A program made the translations under genes and the position numbers. Below, in pieces: positions 6,372-11,788 of a stretch of 11,788 bases of DNA (position 1 is the stretch's first letter; every line of letters starts with the position of its first letter). This stretch comes from Rhodospirillales bacterium (GTDB lineage Bacteria; Pseudomonadota; Alphaproteobacteria; Acetobacterales; Acetobacteraceae). The notes under the pieces are model-generated. The model searched no databases. It was not told the DNA's origin and saw only the letters and a program-made list of their open reading frames with translations. The stretch is from assembly GCA_903644035.1 (NCBI GenBank), contig CAHJXG010000602.1:1-11788 (forward strand), written 5' to 3'.

Positions 6372-8357
6372 TCAGACGTCGACATCCTCGACCGTGCGGG
6401 CGCGGTCCTGGATGAACTGGTAGCGCAGCTCCGGCCGGCGGCCCATCAGGCTCTCGACCAGGGTGCTCGTGACGTGGCGATTTTCTGGCAGCGCCACGAT
6501 CTTGAGCAGGGTGCGCTTCGCCGGGTTCATGGTGGTCTCCTTGAGCGCCATGGCGGGCATCTCGCCCAAGCCCTTGAAGCGGCTCACCTCCACTTTGCTG
6601 CCGGCCTTGAAGCCGCGCTTCATCTGCCGGTCCTTGTCGGCGTCGTCCATCGCATAGATCGACTTGGCGCCCTGGGTCAGGCGATAGAGCGGCGGCTGCG
6701 CCAGGTAGATGTGCCCGTGCTGCACCAGGTCCGGCAGCTCCCGGTAGAAGAACGTCATCAGCAGGGACGCGATGTGCGCCCCGTCCACGTCGGCGTCCGT
6801 CATGATGATGACCCGGCCGTAGCGCAGCTTGCCCCGGTCGAACCGGTCGCCGACGCCGCAGCCCAGCGCCTCGATCAGGTCCTTCAACTCCTGGTTCTGC
6901 CGCAGCTTGTCGGCGCTGGCGCTGGCGACGTTCAGGATCTTGCCCCGCAGCGGCAGCACCGCCTGGGTGTTGCGGTTGCGCGCCTGCTTGGCGGAGCCGC
7001 CGGCGCTGTCACCCTCCACCAGGAAGATTTCCGTGTCGTCCCGGTTTTCCAGTGTGCAGTCCGCGAGCTTGCCGGGCAGGCGCAGGCGCCGGGTCGCGGT
7101 CTTGCGGCTGACATCCTTGACCTCGCGGCGGCGCAGGCGGTCCTCGGCACGTTCGATGACGAAGGTGAGCAGGCTGTCGGCCTGGGCCGGGTTGCCGGCC
7201 AGCCAGTGGTCGAAGCGGTCGCGCAGCGCCGTCTCCACCAGGCGGGCGGCCTCGGGGCTGGTCAGCTTCTCCTTGGTCTGGCCCTGAAACTGCGGGTCGC
7301 GCACGAAGGCCGACAGCTTGCCGGCCATCTGGCCCAGCAGGTCTTCTGCCGTCACCTGGGCGACCCGGCGGTTGCCGCGCTGCTCGCCCCAGGCGCGCAG
7401 GCCCTTCAGCAGCGCCGCGCGGAACCCGGCCTCATGCGTGCCACCCTGGGCCGTGGGAACGGTGTTGCAGTAGGAGTGCAGGAAGCCATCGGCGTTCTCA
7501 AGCCACGCCACCGCCCACTCGACCCGGCCGCCGGTCTGGCCGTTGGCGGCCGCCGGCAGGTCGGCGTCGCCGGCCCATGGCTCCGGGACGGCGCGGGGCA
7601 GGTCGCCAATGTCTTCCTGCAGGCTGTCGCGCAGGCCGCCAGGGAAGTGCAGCAGCGCCTCCGCCGGCACGTCGGCAGCGCCTGGCAGCAGGCGCGGGTC
7701 GCACGTCCAGCGGATCCGCACGCCGCGGAACAGGTAGGCCTTCGACCGGCACAGCCGGTAAAGCCGGGCCGGGATGAAGGCCAGCGGCCCGAAAATCTCG
7801 GGGTCCGGGTGGAAGCGGATGGTCGTGCCCCGCCGGTTCTGCGTCGGCCCGGCGTTGAGAAGCTTGGTCACCGGCTTGCCGCGCCCGTAGCGCTGCCGCC
7901 ACAGCACGCGGTCACGCGCGACCTCGACCTCCATCTCGTCCGACAGGGCGTTGACCACGGAACTGCCGACGCCGTGCAGCCCGCCGGAGGTGGCGTAGGC
8001 CTTGCCGCCGAACTTGCCGCCCGAGTGCAGGGTGGTCAGGATGACCTCCAACGCACTCAGGCCCTTGAACTTCGGATGCGGATCGACGGGAATGCCACGG
8101 CCGTTGTCACGGACCAGCAGCCAGTTGCCCGCCTCAAGCGACACGTCGATGGAACTCGCATGGCCGGCCACGGCTTCGTCCATGGCGTTGTCGAGGATCT
8201 CGGCGGCGAGGTGGTGCAGCGCCGCCTCGTCGGTGCCGCCGATATACATGCCAGGGCGGCGCCGCACCGGCTCCAGACCCTCAAGCACCTCGATATCGCG
8301 TGCGGAGTAGCTATCGCTGGACGGACTGCTGTCCAGCGGCGAAAGCAAGTCGTTCAT
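6372..8357 (-). CDS. parE: DNA topoisomerase IV subunit B
   Basis: ATPase subunit of topoisomerase IV, which with ParC decatenates daughter chromosomes and relaxes supercoils. It has 661 aa, the usual ParE length and shorter than gram-negative GyrB. The GHKL ATPase domain shows RRRPGMYIGGTD (32-43), EILDNAMDEA (53-62, catalytic base E53 and Mg-binding N57), DNGRGIP (84-90) and GGLHGVGSSVVNALS (125-139). The transducer contains the QTKEKL lysine loop (360-365). The Toprim domain has EGDSAGGSAKQARNR (448-462), PLRGKILNV (469-477) and the acidic TDADVDGAHI (520-529), followed by RFKGLGEM (593-600). The start is the ATG at 8357 with GGGA about 8 nt upstream; a TTG at 8381 extends the frame but is less likely. 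A weak promoter pair, TTGCCC (8404-8409) and TAGCTT (8381-8386) with 17-bp spacing, lies upstream. parC is not in the window. Confidence 0.97.
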   Translation of the reverse strand: MNDLLSPLDSSPSSDSYSARDIEVLEGLEPVRRRPGMYIGGTDEAALHHLAAEILDNAMDEAVAGHASSIDVSLEAGNWLLVRDNGRGIPVDPHPKFKGLSALEVILTTLHSGGKFGGKAYATSGGLHGVGSSVVNALSDEMEVEVARDRVLWRQRYGRGKPVTKLLNAGPTQNRRGTTIRFHPDPEIFGPLAFIPARLYRLCRSKAYLFRGVRIRWTCDPRLLPGAADVPAEALLHFPGGLRDSLQEDIGDLPRAVPEPWAGDADLPAAANGQTGGRVEWAVAWLENADGFLHSYCNTVPTAQGGTHEAGFRAALLKGLRAWGEQRGNRRVAQVTAEDLLGQMAGKLSAFVRDPQFQGQTKEKLTSPEAARLVETALRDRFDHWLAGNPAQADSLLTFVIERAEDRLRRREVKDVSRKTATRRLRLPGKLADCTLENRDDTEIFLVEGDSAGGSAKQARNRNTQAVLPLRGKILNVASASADKLRQNQELKDLIEALGCGVGDRFDRGKLRYGRVIIMTDADVDGAHIASLLMTFFYRELPDLVQHGHIYLAQPPLYRLTQGAKSIYAMDDADKDRQMKRGFKAGSKVEVSRFKGLGEMPAMALKETTMNPAKRTLLKIVALPENRHVTSTLVESLMGRRPELRYQFIQDRARTVEDVDV

Positions 8358-8424
8358 GCTGTGTTCCCGAGTCTGGCGCAAAGCTAGTGCCGTGCACCCA
8401 GCCGGGCAAGGGGTTTGGCGGGGG

Positions 8425-8449
8425 GCGGGCCGCGTTGGACGCGGCCCGC
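8425..8449 (-). terminator. Perfect hairpin after dps, probable terminator lacking a U-tract
   Basis: An uninterrupted 11-bp stem (left arm 8425-8435, right arm 8439-8449) with a 3-nt loop begins 6 nt past the dps stop codon. In the dps direction it is followed by C-rich sequence and not by uridines; the T-rich stretch (8452-8457) is on the dps side. Its position at the end of dps and before the parE promoter region suggests it ends dps transcription, although the tail is atypical. Confidence 0.6.
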
Positions 8450-8455
8450 GATATT

Positions 8456-9001
8456 TTAGTTACGGAACGTGCCGGACGGCTCCTGGGTGTGCGCCTCCAG
8501 GAACCAAAGCTGCTTGTCGAGCCCGCGAGACACCTCGGTGAGCAGGTCGGCGGTGCCGGCGTCGCCGGCCTCGTCGGTATCCTCGATGTTCTTGCGGATG
8601 GCGTTGGCGCAGGCGGCGTAACGCTCGATCAACGCCTTCAGGTGGTCGGCGACGGCGTAGATGTCCGTGGGGTAGGGGGGCAGGCTCGTCTCGCGGTTGA
8701 TCTCCTGCACGGTCCCGCGGGCGGTGCCGCCGAGCTGGGTGATGCGCTCTGCCATCATGTCGGTCCACTCGTCCTGCTCGTCGCGGAATTTGTCGAGCAT
8801 CAGGTGGACACCGATGAACTGCGGACCCTTGAGGTTCCAATGGGCCTGCTTGGTGATCAGGGCCAGGTCGATGCCGTCGGCCATGCGGGCCTGCAGCAGC
8901 TCCATCGCCACGGCCTTGGCGTTGTTCTTAAGGTCGTTGTTGGTCTTGTGCAGGCGGGCGCCCTGGGTCTGGTCCTTGAGGTCGCTTGGCTTGTCGGCCA
9001 T
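8456..9001 (-). CDS. dps: Dps family DNA-binding ferritin-like protein
   Basis: A 181-aa Dps protein: it forms dodecameric shells that oxidise and store iron with hydrogen peroxide as oxidant and can coat DNA in stationary phase or oxidative stress. The inter-subunit ferroxidase ligands are intact: H54 in QAHWNLKG, H66 and D70 in VHLMLDKF, and D81 and E85 in TDMMAERITQLGG; W55 is the conserved tryptophan. The N-terminal about 25 residues are hydrophilic with several lysines, suited to DNA contact. Of two tandem ATGs (9004 and 9001) I prefer 9001, because AGGAG is 6 nt before it and only 3 nt before the other. The exporter upstream ends 28 bp earlier. A candidate promoter, TTGGCA (9054-9059) and GTTAAT (9029-9034) with a long 19-bp spacer, overlaps the exporter's end. 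OxyR control is common for dps but no site is visible. Confidence 0.95.
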   Translation of the reverse strand: MADKPSDLKDQTQGARLHKTNNDLKNNAKAVAMELLQARMADGIDLALITKQAHWNLKGPQFIGVHLMLDKFRDEQDEWTDMMAERITQLGGTARGTVQEINRETSLPPYPTDIYAVADHLKALIERYAACANAIRKNIEDTDEAGDAGTADLLTEVSRGLDKQLWFLEAHTQEPSGTFRN

Positions 9002-9029
9002 CATCGTCTCCTGATTGGCGTGAGCCGGA

Positions 9030-10685
9030 TTAACGCGCGGGGCCATCGTGCGTTGCCAAGCTGGCAGCATTGCGCTGCGGATGGCTGGGCGGGCGCGGGC
9101 CAGGCTCGACGGCGATGTAGCGGCACGGCAGCGGGGCGGCGGCGTCATGGAACGCGCTGACCTGGGCCAGCAGCTGGCGGTCCCAGTCGGACAGGCGGTT
9201 CGCCTCATGCAGGTGGTCGGTCCAGCTCTCCATCGTCCAGGCTTCCAGCCAACCCTCGGGATGGGCGACGTCCTCATACAGCCGCCAGTCGAGCGCCCCG
9301 GCGCGCCCGCGGGCGTGCTGCACGTGCTGCATCGCGTCCAGGAACCCCTCCCGTTCGGCCGGCGCAACCCGGTAGCGCATGGTTTCTAGGATACGGCCAC
9401 GGGACTGGGGCAGCATGGAGGCGAGTTCAGGCGCCGGGTCCTCGGGCACGGGCGGGGCGGGCGCCTGCGCCGTGGCAGCGCCGGACTGGTCCAGGCCATA
9501 GCCGCGAACGGCGAAGGCCAGGACGGTGGCGACGGCGGCGGCCCCGGCCATCGTGGCCTGCAGTCCCAGCGCCGTGCCGAGCCAGCCCCACAGCATCGAG
9601 CCGAACGCCAGCGCCCCGTTGAACGCCAGCTGGTAGATGGCCAATGCCCGGGCGCGCACCCAGGGGGGCGCCACCAGCTGCGCCGCCGCCTGGATGGTGC
9701 TGGCGGCCGTCACCCAGCCGACGCCGAACAGCAGCATGCCCAGGCCGGCCGGCGCCCAATGCGTGCTGCTGGCGATGCACGCCATGCCGGCGCAGGAAAA
9801 CAGGCTGGCGCCGAACACCGTGGCGCCCCGCCCGGCCCGGCCCCGCAGCATCGGCAGCAGCATGCCCGACGTGACCCCGCCCACGCCCATCATGCCGAGC
9901 AGCATCCCGAAGCTGCCGGCGCCCAGCCCCAGCTGCTCCCGCACCACCAGCGGCAGCAGCGCCCAGGGCGCGGCGGAGGGCAGGAAGAAGGCGACGGCGC
10001 GCACCATGGCGGCCTGCATGGCCGGGGTGTGCCGGGTGAAGCGCATGCCCGCGCGCATGGCGCTGAGCAGGCGCTCCCGCGGCAGGGAGTTGCGCTGCGG
10101 CGTGCGGCGCCAGGCCAGCAGGGCGGCGATGCTGGCGAGGAAAGAGATCGCGAACAGCGAGAAGGCCAGGGCCGGGCCGCCGAACAGCACGAGCACGCCG
10201 CCCAGCGCCGGACCGAGGGCGCGCGCGAGGTTGAAGCCGATGCCGTTGAGCGCGATGGCCTGCACCAGGTCCTGCCGCGGCACGACCTCAGGCACCGTGG
10301 CGCCCCAGGCAGGCTGATACATGGCCGATCCCATGCCGATAGCGAACGTCAGCGCGATCAGCCCGGCGGCGTCGATCAGCCCGGCATAGGTCAGCGCGGC
10401 CAAAGTGACGGCCACCGCCATCGTCCAGAGCTGAGTGATGATGAGGAACCGGCGGCGGTCCATGGTATCGGCCAGCGCCCCGGCGGGGAGGGCGAGCAGG
10501 AGAACGGGAGTGATCGTCGCGGCCTGGATCAGGCTGACGCTCAACGCGTTCGGCGACAGGCTCGTCATCAGCCAGCCCGCACCGGTGTTCTGCATCCAGG
10601 TGCCGAGCGCCGTCACGACGTTGGCGATCCACAGCGACCGGAACACCGCGTGCCGCAGCGGCATGAGGGCGGGCGGCAGGGTCAT
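9030..10685 (-). CDS. MFS exporter (MFS_3, EntS-like) with C-terminal ferredoxin-like/ABM-type domain
   Basis: A 551-aa inner-membrane transporter of the PF05977-type major facilitator family, which includes enterobactin exporter EntS and predicted drug or metabolite exporters. The opening PLRHAVFRSLWIANVVTALGTWMQ is the characteristic first helix. GALADTMDRRRFLI (69-82) is the loop 2-3 MFS motif A variant. Hydrophobic helices run to about residue 395. A proline- and alanine-rich linker (about 401-430) leads to a soluble domain (431-515, MRYRVAPAEREGFLDAMQ, then GALDWRLYED and HPEGWLEAWTMESWTDHLHEANR), whose beta-alpha pattern resembles antibiotic-biosynthesis-monooxygenase dimeric barrels; longer members of this family carry such a tail. 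The ATG at 10685 lacks a good Shine-Dalgarno, and an alternative ATG is at 10664. A short leader frame immediately upstream may supply translation by coupling. Substrate is unknown; an iron-related role beside dps is only a suggestion. Confidence 0.9.
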   Translation of the reverse strand: MTLPPALMPLRHAVFRSLWIANVVTALGTWMQNTGAGWLMTSLSPNALSVSLIQAATITPVLLLALPAGALADTMDRRRFLIITQLWTMAVAVTLAALTYAGLIDAAGLIALTFAIGMGSAMYQPAWGATVPEVVPRQDLVQAIALNGIGFNLARALGPALGGVLVLFGGPALAFSLFAISFLASIAALLAWRRTPQRNSLPRERLLSAMRAGMRFTRHTPAMQAAMVRAVAFFLPSAAPWALLPLVVREQLGLGAGSFGMLLGMMGVGGVTSGMLLPMLRGRAGRGATVFGASLFSCAGMACIASSTHWAPAGLGMLLFGVGWVTAASTIQAAAQLVAPPWVRARALAIYQLAFNGALAFGSMLWGWLGTALGLQATMAGAAAVATVLAFAVRGYGLDQSGAATAQAPAPPVPEDPAPELASMLPQSRGRILETMRYRVAPAEREGFLDAMQHVQHARGRAGALDWRLYEDVAHPEGWLEAWTMESWTDHLHEANRLSDWDRQLLAQVSAFHDAAAPLPCRYIAVEPGPRPPSHPQRNAASLATHDGPAR

Positions 10686-10701
10686 GCGGGCAGACCCGTC
10701 A

Positions 10702-10779
10702 TCAGGGCGCCGCGAGGACGCCGGCGGGCCTGGGCCATGGAGGGCAAGGCGCCATGGCGTCGTGGATCAGCCGTCCCAT
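10702..10779 (-). CDS. Putative 25-codon leader ORF of the MFS exporter
   Basis: A short frame starting at the ATG 10777-10779 and ending at TGA 10702-10704. Its main support is the best Shine-Dalgarno in the region, AAAGGAG, 6 nt before the ATG. The encoded peptide begins MGRLIHDAMAPC and is proline-rich afterwards (PPWPRP). Its stop overlaps a further ATG (TGATG, start 10702) opening a 6-codon frame MTGLPA, whose TGA (10682-10684) overlaps the exporter's ATG as ATGA. This arrangement would let ribosomes loaded at the strong site reinitiate at the exporter, which has no clear site of its own. Alternatives are chance, or an ancestral longer exporter N-terminus interrupted by a frameshift: the exporter frame stays open upstream to about 10768 but has no start codon there. 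I recognise no peptide family. Confidence 0.4.
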   Translation of the reverse strand: MGRLIHDAMAPCPPWPRPAGVLAAP

Positions 10780-10785
10780 CCGTGT

Positions 10786-10792
10786 CTCCTTT
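10786..10792 (-). promoter_or_regulatory. Strong ribosome binding site before the exporter leader ORF
   Basis: On the minus strand this reads AAAGGAG, followed by the 6-nt spacer ACACGG and an ATG. It is a much better match to the anti-Shine-Dalgarno than anything before the exporter's own ATG at 10685, and it is the reason the short upstream frame is listed. Confidence 0.5.
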
Positions 10793-10880
10793 GGCACTTG
10801 AGATCGTCACGCTCGGCGAGGCTCTTCACGCACAGCCTGCCGTGGACGACAATAGCCTATGGCGTTCGGAGAAAAGTTTC

Positions 10881-11681
10881 ATGGCTTCTGGTGAGAAGAG
10901 CCTGTCGGGCAAGGTGGCGCTCGTCACTGGCTCCACGAGCGGCATCGGCTTGGGCATCGCCCGCTGCCTCGGCGCGCAAGGCGCCGACCTGATGCTGAAC
11001 GGATTTGGCGAGGCGGGGAGCATCGAGGCGCTTCGGACGGAGCTGGCGGAGGGGTTGGGAGTGCGTGTCGAGTATGACGGCGCCGACATGATGCAGCCCG
11101 CGCAGATCGCCGGGCTGGTGCATCGGACCCAGGCGACGCTGGGCGGACTGGATGTCCTGGTGAACAACGCCGGCATCCAGCACACGGCCGAGATCAAGGA
11201 GTTTCCGGTGGAGCGCTGGGACGCGGTGATCGCCATCAACCTGTCTGCCGCGTTCCATGCCATGCGGGCGGCGATCCCCGGCATGACCAGCAAGGGCTGG
11301 GGCCGCATCGTCAACATCGCCTCAGCGCACGGATTGGTGGGCAGCGCGCAGAAGTCCGCTTACGTCGCGGCGAAGCATGGCCTGATCGGGCTGACGAAGG
11401 TCGCGGCCATCGAGTTGGCGAACAGCGGGGTGACGGTGAACGCGGTGTGCCCCGGCTGGGTGCTGACGCCTTTGGTGCAGGCGCAACTTGACGCGCGGGC
11501 GGCGCGCGACGGCCTGGACATCGAGGCGGTGAAGCACGCGCTGCTGACGGAGAAGCAGCCGATGGCGCAGTTCACCACGCCAGAAGGCATCGGCGGGTTG
11601 GTGGTGTTCCTTTGTTCCGAAGCGGCGCAGACCATCACCGGCGCGCCGTTGTCCATCGACGGCGGCTGGGCGGCGGCATGA
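10881..11681 (+). CDS. bdhA: 3-Hydroxybutyrate dehydrogenase (short-chain dehydrogenase/reductase)
   Basis: A cytoplasmic NAD-dependent enzyme that interconverts (R)-3-hydroxybutyrate and acetoacetate, normally in the use of poly-3-hydroxybutyrate or ketone bodies. It has 266 aa, close to the usual 260. The Rossmann cofactor motif TGSTSGIG (16-23), NNAG (95-98) and the catalytic tetrad N120, S148, Y161, K165 (YVAAK) are present. Features I associate with this enzyme over other SDRs are NNAGIQH (95-101), SAYVAAKHGLIGLTK (159-173), NAVCPGWVLTPLVQ (187-200), LLTEKQP (221-227) and the C-terminal PLSIDGGWAA. The start ATG at 10881 has GGAG 9 nt upstream. It is divergent from the exporter leader, 101 bp away. 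No polyhydroxybutyrate or CoA-transferase gene is in view, and no obvious terminator follows. Confidence 0.94.
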   Translation: MASGEKSLSGKVALVTGSTSGIGLGIARCLGAQGADLMLNGFGEAGSIEALRTELAEGLGVRVEYDGADMMQPAQIAGLVHRTQATLGGLDVLVNNAGIQHTAEIKEFPVERWDAVIAINLSAAFHAMRAAIPGMTSKGWGRIVNIASAHGLVGSAQKSAYVAAKHGLIGLTKVAAIELANSGVTVNAVCPGWVLTPLVQAQLDARAARDGLDIEAVKHALLTEKQPMAQFTTPEGIGGLVVFLCSEAAQTITGAPLSIDGGWAAA

Positions 11682-11765
11682 CCCAAGAGGGCGGTCCCCG
11701 GCGAAGGAGAATTGTGGATTTTCCGTAGCTTAGGGCACGGGAGCGAATTTCTTGTTAAATCCCGC

Positions 11766-11788
11766 TTGACCTTTCTGTTTTCTTCTCA
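11766..11788 (+). promoter_or_regulatory. Possible -35 element of a downstream gene at the window edge
   Basis: The 107 bp after bdhA contain no gene and become markedly richer in A/T. TTGACC (11766-11771) matches the -35 consensus at five of six positions and exactly 17 bases remain to the window edge, so a -10 would lie just outside. Without the next bases this cannot be judged. Confidence 0.15.

Noticed and set aside
6474..8387. A 637-codon plus-strand frame covering almost all of parE.
   Set aside because: In GC-rich DNA the complementary frame of a real gene often stays open. The product shows no domain, while parE on the other strand shows all ParE motifs.
9005..9367. N-terminal extension of dps into the exporter 3' region.
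   Set aside because: It overlaps the exporter's C-terminal codons in another frame, whereas the AGGAG before 9001 and family length fix the dps start.
9759..10880. Extension of the bdhA frame upstream across the exporter gene.
   Set aside because: Antisense to the transporter and lacking domain content; the ATG at 10881 has a Shine-Dalgarno and gives the normal SDR length.
10859..10894. An 11-codon plus-strand frame overlapping the bdhA start.
   Set aside because: No ribosome binding site of its own and very short; unlike the exporter leader, it does not end in a stop/start overlap with the gene start.
11682..11788. Short plus-strand start near 11714 with AAGGAG just upstream.
   Set aside because: The GTG-started frame hits a stop codon after four codons, so it cannot be a gene; the good purine stretch is coincidental or relates to nothing visible.

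Overview
This is an ordinary-looking, GC-rich chromosomal window. Its codon use is dominated by G/C third positions, and its gene set (Dps, ParE, BdhA, an MdtA/MdtB-type efflux system, a valine tRNA, semialdehyde dehydrogenase) fits an alphaproteobacterium. From the style of the proteins I would guess Rhodospirillales/Acetobacteraceae, but that is an inference from recalled families, not a measured placement. I see no insertion sequence, prophage, CRISPR array, integrase or attachment-site duplication.

Layout. Positions 1-1533 (minus strand) hold a tripartite efflux locus: a periplasmic adaptor followed, after a 127-bp spacer with two dyads, by an RND permease that runs off the left edge. Positions 1638-3368 (minus) hold a secreted SLT-type lytic transglycosylase preceded by an N-formylglutamate amidohydrolase; they may be co-transcribed. 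A tRNA-Val(GAC) lies at 3472-3546 (plus). A PLP aminotransferase (minus, 3570-4769) and a semialdehyde dehydrogenase (plus, 4875-6311) are divergent across about 105 bp. parE (minus, 6372-8357) converges on the dehydrogenase, with a GC hairpin between them. dps (minus, 8456-9001) ends at a perfect 11-bp hairpin. An MFS_3-type exporter with an extra C-terminal domain (minus, 9030-10685) lies just upstream of dps. 3-Hydroxybutyrate dehydrogenase (plus, 10881-11681) is divergent from the exporter. The last 107 bp carry no gene.

How the genes relate. Most are independent housekeeping or accessory units. The genuine functional groupings are the adaptor-permease pair and, more tentatively, the aminotransferase/semialdehyde dehydrogenase pair. 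The exporter and dps are only 28 bp apart with dps start at 9001, so read-through is possible, but dps has its own strong ribosome binding site and a candidate promoter.

I did not find an obvious new biological system. The most unusual structure is the exporter's 5' leader. A 25-codon reading frame with a textbook Shine-Dalgarno ends in a TGATG overlap with a 6-codon frame, which ends in an ATGA overlap with the exporter's start codon. This could be a translational-coupling leader or the mark of a frameshift in a longer N-terminus. The mid-operon dyads in the efflux locus and the undecided substrate of the semialdehyde dehydrogenase are the other points worth checking.
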